The position numbers and the translations under genes were made by a program. Below the pieces are notes generated by a model. That model worked only from the letters and a program-made list of their open reading frames with translations, was not told the origin of the DNA and searched no databases. Positions 44,661 through 55,700 of a DNA stretch of 64,000 nt are shown one piece after another (position 1 is the stretch's first letter; every line of letters begins with the position of its first letter). This DNA comes from Paenibacillus sp. FSL R5-0341 (GTDB lineage: Bacteria > Bacillota > Bacilli > Paenibacillales > Paenibacillaceae): positions 248,001-312,000 of the forward strand of contig NZ_CP150241.1 of NCBI RefSeq assembly GCF_037975235.1, given 5' to 3'.

Positions 44661-45293
44661 TTAAGCCCCATTCCAATTCTCTCCGGTGAGGTATTTCTCA
44701 GTGAGGATGGATAACATTTGAATGCCTACTTCATTATGTCCGCCTTCTGGAATAATGATATCAGCATACTTTTTGGATGGCTCGATAAAAGCATCGTGCA
44801 TCGGTTTTACCGTTTCGAGATATTGTTTGTACACGGATTGAATTGTGCGTCCGCGTTCCTCGATGTCCCGCAGTACTCTCCGCAAAATCCGCACATCGGA
44901 ATCAGTATCAACAAATACTTTGATGTCCATCAGACTGCGCAGATGTTCGTCGATCAGCACATGCAATCCTTCTACAATGACAATATGGTTCGGTGCCAGT
45001 TCAACCGTCTCATTGGCAGCACGGTTATCTATGGTGAAGTCATATACGGGAGCATACGCCGCTTGGCCTTTTTTCAACAGGGTGAGATGCTCAATCAACA
45101 GATCATTATCGAATGCAAACGGGTGATCGTAATTGGTGAGTCGACGTTGCTCAGGTGTGAGCTGCGACTGGTCTTTGTAATAATTGTCTTGGGATATAAA
45201 TGTGACCTTACCTGATCCCAGACGGTCTATGACGGAGCGAGCTACCGTCGTTTTACCGGAGCCGGTTCCTCCGGCGATACCAATAATGAGCAT
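44661..45293 (-). CDS. udk: Uridine kinase
   Basis: A 210-residue uridine/cytidine kinase of normal length that phosphorylates uridine to UMP in pyrimidine salvage. The P-loop GIAGGTGSGKTT is at 5-16. FISQDNYYKD, NYDHPFAFDNDLL, PVYDFTIDNRA and the RDIEERGRTIQSVYKQYLETVKPMHDAFIEPSKKYADIIIP segment are diagnostic. ATG with GGGAGG upstream at a somewhat long distance. Cytoplasmic. Confidence 0.96.
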   Translation of the reverse strand: MLIIGIAGGTGSGKTTVARSVIDRLGSGKVTFISQDNYYKDQSQLTPEQRRLTNYDHPFAFDNDLLIEHLTLLKKGQAAYAPVYDFTIDNRAANETVELAPNHIVIVEGLHVLIDEHLRSLMDIKVFVDTDSDVRILRRVLRDIEERGRTIQSVYKQYLETVKPMHDAFIEPSKKYADIIIPEGGHNEVGIQMLSILTEKYLTGENWNGA

Positions 45294-45407
45294 GGTTGTT
45301 CCATAAGCCTCCCTAGAATGGCAGCATAATCATGGATAAAGGGCACTGATTCTCAATCGATTCAGCACCTTTACCCACTTGTCTGTCTGTGAATACACAA
45401 TTCCTTC

Positions 45408-45436
45408 ATTGTACCATAGCGCATTGCTTTTTTCAT
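45408..45436 (-). promoter_or_regulatory. Promoter of udk
   Basis: On the minus strand: ATGAAA (45431-45436), 17-bp spacer, extended -10 TGGTACAAT with TACAAT at 45408-45413. Confidence 0.5.
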
Positions 45437-45474
45437 CTGCTTTGCAGAGGCATGTATTCCCTGATAAAGGAGGA

Positions 45475-45502
45475 TTGACATTCTTGTGAACAGGCCTATA
45501 AT
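45475..45502 (+). promoter_or_regulatory. Promoter of the licT-bgl operon
   Basis: Perfect TTGACA (45475-45480), 16-bp spacer, perfect TATAAT (45497-45502). It lies 20 bp before the first RAT. Confidence 0.85.
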
Positions 45503-45522
45503 AATACTTATATTCATAACAC

Positions 45523-45590
45523 GGACTGTTACTGGGCGAACCAGGCATGACCGAATTCGATTATTTAACTGTAATCGCTTTCGGTCTTTT
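45523..45590 (+). promoter_or_regulatory. LicT-type RAT and overlapping terminator 1
   Basis: The ribonucleic antiterminator at 45523-45552 has the BglG/LicT-family form GGACTGTTACTG....CAGGCATGACC. Its 3' end is shared with a terminator stem (GACCGAA with TTCGGTC) followed by seven T. A cre-like TGTAATCGCTTTCG (45570-45583, one end mismatch) lies inside the terminator. This indicates autoregulation of licT. Confidence 0.88.
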
Positions 45591-45616
45591 TTTATTTTCA
45601 TCGGGGGGTGAGGACA

Positions 45617-46441
45617 TTGAAGGTTATTAAGAAAGTAAATAACAACGTGGCGATTGCCATTAATGATAACAATGAAGAAGTATTTGTCGTAGGTAAAGGG
45701 GTAGGATTTCTGAAAACGCCTTATGAGCTGACAGAGACGGACTTGGTGGAGAAAATTTTCGTAGCACCGAAAAATATCCGTATGTATGACCTGCTGAACA
45801 GTATTCCGATTGAGGATATATATCTCGCTGAGGAAGTGATTAAGCTAGGCAGTCAGATTCTGAATAAACAATTTAACCCGAACCTGCTTCTCACCCTGTC
45901 CGACCATATCAGTTTTGCATTAACCCGAACCAGAGAAGGCATCAGTATCAAAAATCCGCTGGAATGGGAAGTGCGGACACTCTATCCGGACGAGACCCGG
46001 GTGGGGGAGGCTGCGCTGAAGCTGATACAGGAGCAAACGAATCTGGCTTTGCCGACAGCCGAAACGACGCTGATTGCTCTACACTTTGTCAATGCACAGG
46101 TTGGCTCGGGAGAGATGACGGATACGACCAAGGTAACCACAGTTACAGGTGAAATTCTATCCGTGATCAAATATGCTCTCAAAATTGATTTTCAGGAAGA
46201 CTCCATTCACTTTATGCGATTTGCGACACATATCAGATATTTCATTATGCGGCAAATGAGCGGTAAATCGCTCAAAGACGAGAATGAATCGCTGTTTCTG
46301 ATGGTGAAGGAGAAGTTTCCGAAGGAACTTGCTTGTGTGGAGAAGATTGCTGATTTTCTTAAAAACAATTACGGCTGGACCTGTTCGGATGATGAAAAAT
46401 TATATCTGATTCTGCATATCCAACGATTAATCTCGAACTAA
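45617..46441 (+). CDS. licT: BglG/LicT family transcriptional antiterminator
   Basis: A 274-residue RNA-binding antiterminator. The N-terminal CAT domain (MKVIKKVNNNVAIAINDNNEEVFVVGKGVGF, first about 55 residues) binds the RAT hairpins at 45523 and 46458. Two PRDs follow with the conserved His regions SDHISFALTR and IALHFVNAQ, then RFATHIRYFIMR and LILHIQRLI. PTS phosphorylation of the PRDs switches activity with beta-glucoside availability and catabolite state. The start is TTG 45617 after GGGGGGTGAGG; the GTG at 45608 lies inside that site. Confidence 0.94.
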   Translation: MKVIKKVNNNVAIAINDNNEEVFVVGKGVGFLKTPYELTETDLVEKIFVAPKNIRMYDLLNSIPIEDIYLAEEVIKLGSQILNKQFNPNLLLTLSDHISFALTRTREGISIKNPLEWEVRTLYPDETRVGEAALKLIQEQTNLALPTAETTLIALHFVNAQVGSGEMTDTTKVTTVTGEILSVIKYALKIDFQEDSIHFMRFATHIRYFIMRQMSGKSLKDENESLFLMVKEKFPKELACVEKIADFLKNNYGWTCSDDEKLYLILHIQRLISN

Positions 46442-46457
46442 CCGAATAATCCATATT

Positions 46458-46528
46458 GGACTGTTACTGATTCGATCAGGCATGACCAAGCGTAGGGAAT
46501 GACGATTCCCCGGCTTGGTCATTTTTTA
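46458..46528 (+). promoter_or_regulatory. LicT-type RAT and overlapping terminator 2
   Basis: The RAT at 46458-46487 is nearly identical to the first one (GGACTGTTACTG....CAGGCATGACC). It overlaps a terminator stem (TGACCAAGC with GCTTGGTCA) followed by TTTTTTA. It controls read-through from licT into bglP. Confidence 0.9.
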
Positions 46529-46563
46529 TATAACTATTTCAGTAGATGTAGAGGAGAAGGGTC

Positions 46564-48492
46564 ATGAACAACAAAGACTTGGCTAAAAACGTACTTGATC
46601 TTGTTGGCGGCGAGCAAAATATATCGGGTCTGACACACTGTGCAACCCGTTTGAGATTCGTATTGAAGGATGATAACAAAGCAGATCTCAAAGCGCTGGA
46701 TCAGCTCGAAGGCGTGCTTAAGGCACAAAATTCCGGTGGACAGGTTCAGGTTGTTATCGGCGCAAAGGTAGATGCAGTCTACAGTGAAGTGAGGAACCTA
46801 ACCTCTGACCAGATTGGCGAGCTTTCGGAGTCTACAGACAGTGGACCTAAAAAGAGACGCAACCCCGTCAATGTCGTGCTTGAAACCATCGCAGGTATAT
46901 TCACACCTGTGCTGCCAGCACTTGTTGGTTGCGGGATGATCAAGTGTTTGGCTACCGTAATAACTGCAATGGGATACCTGGAAGGCTCCGGTTTCCTGAC
47001 GATCATTAACATGATCGGGGACTGTATTTTCTACTTCATGCCGTTCTTCCTGGCTGTTAGTGCAGCAAACCGTTTCAAAACCAATCCCTATTTGGCGGTA
47101 GCTCTTGCTGCGGGATTAATGCATCCAACCATTTTGAACGCTGCGGCTCTGATTGCTGAGACGGGTGTAGACAGTATTGATTTTCTCGGCATGCCAATTC
47201 TGTTGATGAAATATTCCTCTTCCGTCATACCAATCATTCTGGCGGTGTGGATTATGAGTTATGTGTATCCAATCGTCAATCGAATGATTCCCAAGTTTCT
47301 ACAGGTCCTGCTTACCCCAATGATTGTTTTGTTCATTATGATTCCACTGGAATTAATCGTGCTTGGCCCAGTAGGATCATATATCGGGGACTGGTTGACC
47401 AATGGCATCGACTCATTGTTCTCCACTGCAGGTGTTCTTGCAGGTGCGATTCTTGGATTTTTCAAACCGATTATGGTCATGTTCGGTATGCACTATGCCA
47501 TCATGCCGATTCAGGTTCAACAAGTGGCTACACTGGGTGCAACCGTGCTGTTACCAACAGCACTGGCAGCGAATTTGGCTCAGGCTGGAGCAGCCTTCGG
47601 TGTGTTTGTACTAACGAAGAGTAAAACGATGAAATCAGCCGCTGCTTCAAGTGGATTCACCGCATTGTTCGGGATTACCGAGCCGGCGATCTATGGTGTA
47701 ACGCTGAAATACAAACGTCCCTTTTTCGCAGGTTGCCTGGCAGGTGGATTAGTCGGTGGATTCTACAGCTTGGTGCATACAACAGCGAATGCAATTTCAC
47801 TTCCAGGTGTATTGGCAATTGGCACGTATACCTCTGATCGTTACATGTATGTCGTTATTGGCTGTATTGCCGCAGTTGTACTCGGGTTTGTGTTCACGCT
47901 GTTGGCTGGCATCAAGGAAGATACAGATGGAAATAAATCGAAGCAACAAGCTACGAATAAAGTAAATAGCAATCAGACAGTCGTTGCCTCAGAGGTAACT
48001 CCAGCATCCGTATCATCACAGACATCCACGTCTTCTGACATGCTTATCGTTAGTCCAATGACAGGGGAGATCAAACCCATCTCTGAGGTAGAAGATCAGG
48101 CATTTGCCCAAGAGTTAATGGGTAAAGGTATTGCAATCTTTCCGACAGATGGCAAAGTATACGCTCCTTTTGATGGAGTAGTCGAGGCCCTTTATCGCAC
48201 CAAACACGCCATCGGTTTGAAGGCAACGAATGGTGTCGAGATCCTGATTCATATCGGGGTGGATACCGTCAGTCTGAAAGGGAAATATTTTAACGCCCAT
48301 ATCGAACAGGGACAGACAGTCCAGGCTGGGGATTTATTAGTGGAGTTTGATCCAGAAGGCATTACGTCAGCAGGCTATAACACCGTTACATCGATTGTGG
48401 TAACCAACATGCAACAGTATGGAGACGTACTGACCACAGCGACCAGCGGCCCGATCCGGGAGAGTGAAGCTTTAATTAAGCTAATCCCATGA
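46564..48492 (+). CDS. bglP: PTS beta-glucoside transporter EIIBCA
   Basis: A 642-residue fused permease. The EIIB domain (1-90) has Cys26 in LTHCATRLRF. The EIIC membrane domain (about 100-460) has GIFTPVLPALVGCGMIK, GMHYAIMPIQVQQV and GITEPAIYGVTLKYKRPF. A Ser/Thr linker leads to EIIA (about 490-642) with IFPTDGKVYAPFDG and phospho-His563 in EILIHIGVDTV. It imports and phosphorylates aryl- or alkyl-beta-glucosides and also signals to LicT. ATG after GAGGAGAAGG. Expression depends on the RAT just upstream. Confidence 0.95.
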   Translation: MNNKDLAKNVLDLVGGEQNISGLTHCATRLRFVLKDDNKADLKALDQLEGVLKAQNSGGQVQVVIGAKVDAVYSEVRNLTSDQIGELSESTDSGPKKRRNPVNVVLETIAGIFTPVLPALVGCGMIKCLATVITAMGYLEGSGFLTIINMIGDCIFYFMPFFLAVSAANRFKTNPYLAVALAAGLMHPTILNAAALIAETGVDSIDFLGMPILLMKYSSSVIPIILAVWIMSYVYPIVNRMIPKFLQVLLTPMIVLFIMIPLELIVLGPVGSYIGDWLTNGIDSLFSTAGVLAGAILGFFKPIMVMFGMHYAIMPIQVQQVATLGATVLLPTALAANLAQAGAAFGVFVLTKSKTMKSAAASSGFTALFGITEPAIYGVTLKYKRPFFAGCLAGGLVGGFYSLVHTTANAISLPGVLAIGTYTSDRYMYVVIGCIAAVVLGFVFTLLAGIKEDTDGNKSKQQATNKVNSNQTVVASEVTPASVSSQTSTSSDMLIVSPMTGEIKPISEVEDQAFAQELMGKGIAIFPTDGKVYAPFDGVVEALYRTKHAIGLKATNGVEILIHIGVDTVSLKGKYFNAHIEQGQTVQAGDLLVEFDPEGITSAGYNTVTSIVVTNMQQYGDVLTTATSGPIRESEALIKLIP

Positions 48493-48525
48493 AACTTGTA
48501 ATAAGACCTTAATAACACGTAATAA

Positions 48526-49998
<1,473 letters not shown>

Positions 49999-50004
49999 CA
50001 GAGC

Positions 50005-50964
50005 ATGAATATTCTGGGTCGTATCAAAAAAATACCCGGCGGCTTGCTGATTGTTCCTATGCTAGCCGCCGCGGTGATCAACACGATTTTCCCGTCGTTC
50101 TTTCAGATCGGAGATCCAACGACAGCACTATTCACATCGAAAGGTACCATGGTGCTGATCGGCATGATTTTACTGATATCAGGAACACAACTTAACTTGT
50201 CACAGCTTCTGGTGACTTTGAAGAGAGCAGGGGTGCTCTGTATCTCCCGTATCCTCATCAGCTGCCTGTTCGGCTGGGCGTTTGTACACTTTTTTGGCAT
50301 TAGTGGGGTCGGGGGAGTTTCTGCGGTAGCCTTCATTGCCGTTCTGACCAGCTGTAATCCGGGATTATATCTGGCCTTGATGAACACATATGGAGATGAT
50401 GTGGACCGTGCTGCGTTTGGCATTCTGAATCTGATTGCCGTACCGGTTATTCCGGTTATGATATTGAATTCGGCAAGTGGCGTTGGTATCGATTACCTCA
50501 GTGTAATTGCTACGCTAGTGCCTTTCTTCATCGGTATACTGCTTGGTAACCTGGATAGCAATATACAGAAGATGTTCGCTCCGGGAACACTGATTCTGCT
50601 GCCTTTCCTGGGCACAAGCTTCGGGTCCAATATTGATCTGCGTATTGCATTTCAGTCCAGTTTGTCCGGCTTGCTGGTCACAGTGTTATTTTTGCTGATC
50701 TGCATGCTACCGCTCATTGGAATCGATCGCGCGATACTAAGGCGGCCCAGTTACGCAGCGGCTGCGACATGTTCGGTTGCTGGATTGTCCATGGTGGTGC
50801 CTTCGATGGCTGCCGGGTTTAATCCGGCGTATGCGCCATATGTGGACACAGCTATCGCTCAGATTGCGTTTGCCGTGATCCTGACCTCGGTGACCGTGCC
50901 TTATATCGTGAAGCGTTTGGCTGGAGGAACAGCGAGGGAAGGTGTTGTACGGGCGAATCAATAA
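50005..50964 (+). CDS. kdgT: 2-keto-3-deoxygluconate permease (KdgT family)
   Basis: A 319-residue membrane protein with about ten hydrophobic segments. It matches KdgT-type permeases: IKKIPGGLLIVPMLAAAVINTIFP at the start, TSCNPGLYLALMNTYGDDVDRAAFGIL, LIPFLG-like LLPFLGTSFGSNIDLR, and TCSVAGLSMVVPSMAAGFNPAYAPYVDTAIAQIA. KdgT takes up 2-keto-3-deoxygluconate, a pectin breakdown product, by proton symport. It begins 6 bp after the glucosidase stop with only a weak ribosome binding site, so it is probably coupled. Its place in a beta-glucoside operon is unusual. Confidence 0.9.
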   Translation: MNILGRIKKIPGGLLIVPMLAAAVINTIFPSFFQIGDPTTALFTSKGTMVLIGMILLISGTQLNLSQLLVTLKRAGVLCISRILISCLFGWAFVHFFGISGVGGVSAVAFIAVLTSCNPGLYLALMNTYGDDVDRAAFGILNLIAVPVIPVMILNSASGVGIDYLSVIATLVPFFIGILLGNLDSNIQKMFAPGTLILLPFLGTSFGSNIDLRIAFQSSLSGLLVTVLFLLICMLPLIGIDRAILRRPSYAAAATCSVAGLSMVVPSMAAGFNPAYAPYVDTAIAQIAFAVILTSVTVPYIVKRLAGGTAREGVVRANQ

Positions 50965-50968
50965 AAAA

Positions 50969-51014
50969 ACAGCATGTGTTCTGTCAGGTCCTGACGGATC
51001 ACGTGCTGTTTTGC
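50969..51014. terminator. Terminator of the bgl operon
   Basis: ACAGCATGTG with CACGTGCTGT stem, an inner GTCAGG-TCCTGAC palindrome, an A run before it and TTTTGCTTT after it. It can also serve the convergent gene. Confidence 0.8.
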
Positions 51015-51066
51015 TTTGTACATCTATATGATCTCCTGAGGGAGGAGAGGGATCGATCGGTTTATT

Positions 51067-51750
51067 TTACAGACCCAGCAATTGTTTAACACTTTCAGCT
51101 ACCGCTTTGCTGGATTGCGGATTCTGTCCTGTGACCACGCGGCCATCTGTTGTGACATAAGAGCTGAAGGCAGCAGCTTTATCATATTGTGCAGCGCGTT
51201 CTCTCAACGCATCTTCCAATAGGAAAGGAACATACTCGGTTTGTTGAGCCAATGTTTCTTCTTCATTCGTGAAGCCGGAAACGGTTTTGTCATTGATCAA
51301 AAGCAGGCCGTTGGACAGCTTCACATTCAACAGAGCTGTAACCCCGTGGCACACGCCGGATACAACCCCACCTTTTTCATAGATATCACGAGAAAGCTCT
51401 TGAAGTTCAGCATTGTCCGGGAAATCCCACATCGTACCGTGACCGCCAGTGAAGTAGATTGCATCGTAGTCACTCGCGTTTACTTCGCTAGGTTTCAGCG
51501 TATTTTTCAATTGATTCATGAACGTTTCGTTCTCGAAATAGGCTTTGGTGCTCTCATCGAGGGAGTCGCCGAGACTTTTCGGATCAAGAGGCACGTTCCC
51601 ACCTTTAGGGCTAACCAGATCGATCTGAACATTTTCGTTTTGATCAAACTCTTCAATAAAGTGCGTTGCTTCGCTCAGCCACAAGCCGGTAGGCTCGTCC
51701 TTCGTTGCGTATTTATCGACATTTGTTAGAACAACCAATATTTTTTTCAT
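51067..51750 (-). CDS. DJ-1/PfpI-type glutamine amidotransferase-like protein (Hsp31-like)
   Basis: A 227-residue protein of the DJ-1/PfpI fold in the Hsp31/glyoxalase III-like branch. DAIYFTGGHGTMWDFPDN supplies an acidic/His region and VVSGVCHGVTALLNV holds the nucleophile-elbow Cys. TGLWLSEATHFIEEF near the N-terminus is typical of the subgroup. These proteins detoxify methylglyoxal or act as stress chaperones. It has its own promoter (51774-51802) and a GGGAGG ribosome binding site; monocistronic. Confidence 0.9.
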   Translation of the reverse strand: MKKILVVLTNVDKYATKDEPTGLWLSEATHFIEEFDQNENVQIDLVSPKGGNVPLDPKSLGDSLDESTKAYFENETFMNQLKNTLKPSEVNASDYDAIYFTGGHGTMWDFPDNAELQELSRDIYEKGGVVSGVCHGVTALLNVKLSNGLLLINDKTVSGFTNEEETLAQQTEYVPFLLEDALRERAAQYDKAAAFSSYVTTDGRVVTGQNPQSSKAVAESVKQLLGL

Positions 51751-51773
51751 ATAAAAAACCTCCCGTAAAGTAT

Positions 51774-51802
51774 ATAATATTCATTTATATTAAATATCAC
51801 AA
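51774..51802 (-). promoter_or_regulatory. Promoter of the Hsp31-like gene
   Basis: On the minus strand TTGTGA (51797-51802), 17-bp spacer, TATTAT (51774-51779). Confidence 0.6.
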
Positions 51803-52047
51803 AATTAAATTGTGTAAAATGTATTATTAAATATAACATAACTATTATTTAAAGTAAAATCATGAACGTATCTTCGATCTCTAATGTGACTTTCAAGTGT
51901 AGGAGTAAAGAACAATCTAGTCGTAGTAAATATGCCCGTAAGAATGCACTTTTACTTATAATGCCCTGTTTATTTTACTCATATTGTAAGCCGAGGTAGG
52001 CGTGTGTAAGGTATATCAAAATTAATTCAAATTTGATGTTAATTTGA
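51803..52047. other. AT-rich divergent intergenic region
   Basis: No gene. It separates the Hsp31-like gene from the coiled-coil gene. A small partly palindromic segment (TCAAATTTGATG) lies near 52027. Confidence 0.5.
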
Positions 52048-52076
52048 TTGAACAACTAGTACTTTTGATTTAGAAT
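52048..52076 (+). promoter_or_regulatory. Promoter of the secreted coiled-coil gene
   Basis: TTGAAC (52048-52053), 17-bp spacer, TAGAAT (52071-52076), about 60 bp before the ATG at 52135. Confidence 0.6.
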
Positions 52077-52134
52077 GACGGAAGATGCCAACAAAAAACT
52101 GGTACATATTACATATGGACTCGGAGGAACAGTT

Positions 52135-52599
52135 ATGAAACGTTCAGGTAAATTTTTCGCTTCATCCGTAGTTGCTGCTGTCGCTGCAGTATCTATCGTC
52201 TCTTCAGCTTCAGCGAGCACAGTTTCCGTCTCCAACATCTCTGGCGTAACACCTATCAACTTTAGCAGTATGGATATCGAAACAGCTTTGATGATGGTCC
52301 AACAAGAACGTACCAAATTACTGGATGCACAATTGCAAACGCAAATCCAGGAGGTGCAGAACCGTAATCAACAGATCGCGGATTTGAACTCTCAATTGCA
52401 GATAGCCCAGCAAAACGGGGATGAATCAGCTGTTCAAAAGCTGAAAGGCCAAATTGACGCAGCGAGCAACTCCCAACAGATGGACATGCTTCGTCTGCAG
52501 TCCATGTCCAACAAGCGTAATGAAGCATTTGATGTCATGACGAACTTTATCAAAAAAATGCAGGATTCAAGATCATCCATCATCGGTAACATGCGTTAA
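52135..52599 (+). CDS. Small secreted coiled-coil protein
   Basis: A 154-residue exported protein. The signal peptide is residues 1-28 (KFFASSVVAAVAAVSIVSSASAS). The mature part is almost entirely helical, with heptad-like Gln/Leu-rich sequence (LLDAQLQTQIQEVQNRNQQIADLNSQLQIAQQNGD) predicting a coiled coil. No Cys and no wall-anchor motif. I do not recognise a family. ATG 52135 follows GGAGGAA; the longer frame from 52075 starts at the promoter itself. It stands alone, with a strong terminator after it. Confidence 0.8.
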   Translation: MKRSGKFFASSVVAAVAAVSIVSSASASTVSVSNISGVTPINFSSMDIETALMMVQQERTKLLDAQLQTQIQEVQNRNQQIADLNSQLQIAQQNGDESAVQKLKGQIDAASNSQQMDMLRLQSMSNKRNEAFDVMTNFIKKMQDSRSSIIGNMR

Positions 52600-52625
52600 G
52601 AACGGATGATTAACTGCAACAATAC

Positions 52626-52672
52626 AAAAAGAGCGAAGCCGGAATTTTAATTCCGAAACTTCGCTCTTTTTG
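52626..52672. terminator. Bidirectional terminator
   Basis: AAAAAGAGCGAAG..GGAATTTTAATTCC..CTTCGCTCTTTTT: long stem with A and T tracts. It serves the coiled-coil gene (+) and the SNF2 gene (-). Confidence 0.9.
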
Positions 52673-52738
52673 TGTTTCTTATTTATTTGATTTCTCTGAA
52701 ATCTGATTTTTGGCTTGTACTGTAAATTTTCTATCAAG

Positions 52739-55700
52739 TTAGCCCGACCAGTCACGACGCCGAGTGAACAGGTCTTTCAGCTCTTCCGTCGACAATTCGG
52801 TAATCCAGTTCTCGGAGCTTGTGATGATGTTATCGCTGAGCTGCTGTTTGCTCTCCAACATCTCGTCGATCCGCTCCTCCAATGTGCCAAGAGAGATGAA
52901 CTTATGCACCTGAACATCCTTGGTCTGACCCATCCGATAAGCCCGGTCGGTGGCTTGATTCTCAACAGCCGGGTTCCACCAGCGGTCAAAATGGAAGACA
53001 TGATTGGCTGCGGTCAGATTCAGCCCGACACCGCCAGCCTTGATGGACAGAATAAAGACCGATGGTTGCTTATCCTCAGGCAATGTACGGGATTGGAATT
53101 CCTCAATCATACGATCCCTTGCTGTCTTGGATGTGCCCCCGTGCAGGTAAAGCACAGGCTCTTGCAGCTCCTGACGCAGTACCTGTTGCAGCATCTGACC
53201 CATACCGATATATTGGGTGAAAATCAGGCATCGCTCGCCCTCGTCCCGCAATTCTCGGATAAGCTCCATCAGTCGTTCCAGCTTTGCGGAGCGGCTGATC
53301 AGCATCGCCATATCCTGCGGGCTGTACACGTCATAAGCAGATGTCAGTGCACCGTCTTCGGGCAGTTCCTCCGGCAAAGCTTCTTTCGTTAACAGCAGAG
53401 GGTGATCACACAACTGTTTAAGCTGGGTTAACGCCGATAGAATTGCACCTTTGCGCTTGATGCCTTCCAACTCTTTCATTTTATCCATCAGGGCCTGCAC
53501 GGATTGGTCATACAATGCACTTTGTTCGCCCGTAAGGTGAATGTAAGTCTTCATTTCGTTTTTGTCCGGCAGATCAAGCTGGATATTCGGATCTTTTTTC
53601 TTCCGGCGCAGCATGAACGGTTTCACTAATTGCTGCAGATCCTGCATTCGCTGCTCATCCTTATCCTTCTCTATGGCACTGATAAAGCGAGTCTGGAATG
53701 CCCTTGCACTGCCCAGATATCCTGGATTGGTAAAATCATAGATCGACCACAGCTCGGACAACCGATTCTCAATTGGTGTGCCTGTCATGGCAATGCGGTG
53801 TTTCGCCGGGAAACTGCGAACAGCCAGGGACTGCTTGGTCTGAGCATTCTTAATATTCTGCGCTTCATCGAGACAGATGCATGACCACGTATACGTCTGC
53901 AACATTTCCTGATCCAGTGTAGCCGTAGCAAAAGATGTGATAATAATGTCCACCTGCTCCGTCTGCTCCCGGAATTCTTCCCCGCTTAATCGGCGTGCTC
54001 CGTAATGCAGGCTGACATGAATGGAAGGCGCGAAGCGGCTAATCTCCTTTTGCCAGTTGCCCAGTACGGAAGTCGGACAGATCAGAAGTGCCGGAGCTTG
54101 TCCCGGCTTACGTGGTTCATGTTCTTTGATGTGTAACAGATACGTGATGAACTGAATGGTTTTCCCTAGACCCATATCATCGGCAAGACATGCCCCAAGC
54201 CCGAATCTGCGCAGGAAACCAAGCCATGCAAAACCTTCCTTCTGATACGATCGCAGCTCGGCATGAAGCCCTGTCGGAATGGGCAGGGAAGGCGCGCCGC
54301 CTTGTCCGCCTCCGAGTTGTGCGATAACGCGATTTAGATGTTCGTTAAGTTCAACCTCCAGCCGAATGTTATCATTAGCCTGCGGTTGCTCTTCCTCCTC
54401 GGATTGTTGTCCTTCCTTCCATTTCTGGTTGCGGTATTCGCGCTGCTCATTATGTAGCAGATGCAGGTGCAGAATGTCCTGAAATGAGAGTCCCTGTTCC
54501 CGATCTACACCGCCCATGGCGCGACGTATCTGTTCCAGCAGGTCGGGGTCGAGAGGAACCCATTCTCCGCGGAAGCGAACCAATCGTTCATTACGGGCAA
54601 CAAGGTCGGCGAATTCATCTTCGCTGAGATCCGTGTCACCAATCGCAATTCGCCAGTCAAAATGAATAATCGAGTCCAGTCCAAAGAACGACTGGCCTCG
54701 CTCACTGCCTTCCTCCGGTTGCACCTTAGCGCGCAGCTTTGGCTTCTTCTTACGTGCTGCTTCCCACCAACCAGGTAGCAGAACTTGCCAGCCCGCTGCG
54801 AGCAACCGTCCGCTATCCTTTGTCAGGAACTGCCAGGCTTCCTGATCTCCCAAAGGGTCACTGAGAACATCCCGTCTGCCGCTAATGGAGCCTCCAAGAC
54901 GCGGCAGATGTGCACGAAGCTGATCCAGCCATCCGGCGGAGCGATCCAGAATGAACGGTGCCCACACCTCTGGCCATTCCCCTTCAAGCCGGCCCCGTGA
55001 ATCGAGCATGACGGGCACCAATACAGCGGCATCCAGCTTGTTCTGCAACACTAGTCGCAGCCGCCAAGATGGCTCATCCTCGTCTGGCTCCTGCAATTGC
55101 AGCATGGGCCTGAATGGTGCGGCATCTGCTTTCCAGCCAATGGATACGAGCCAGGACTGAGCATCCATCCCGGCTGTTTTGGGTAGAGTGCCGCGCTCTG
55201 GAAACAACTGTGGGAATTCACGGCGCAGATCGGTTGCCGCTTCCTCCGAACTATACCAGCGCTGGAATACGAAGGCAGAGTAGGTCGCCCCGAGTCCCTC
55301 GGCATAGCTCTCGTCCGTTTGCTGAATCGCTTTGGCAAGCGATGCTCGATCCTGCTTTTTCAAGCTGTCCGGGTCCCAGGTCCACTGAAGCTGTCCTGCA
55401 CGGTAGGCTTCAAAGCTGGGCACGTATTTGCGGTTCTCAATGGAGGCTGCGAGTGCTGGAGCCAATCGAATCAGATGTTCCGCTTGCTCGTCCCACTTCC
55501 ATTCAATATGAAGCAGCGTATGCATCTCGGCAAAAAAGGGAATCACTTCTTCCGCAGGCAGAACAACCAGCTCAATCTCCTCAATCTGCCGAACTTCCAG
55601 TTCGGTGCCGTAGAAGGAAGGCACATGCCAAGCGAATAACCGCTGCTTAAGCGACTGTCCCGATACAAAATGGTGTGTGTTGAGTGCTCCGTAAAACAAA

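Noticed and set aside
52075..52134. Upstream extension of the coiled-coil protein
   Set aside because: The promoter -10 overlaps this start, and the signal peptide begins naturally at ATG 52135 with GGAGGAA.
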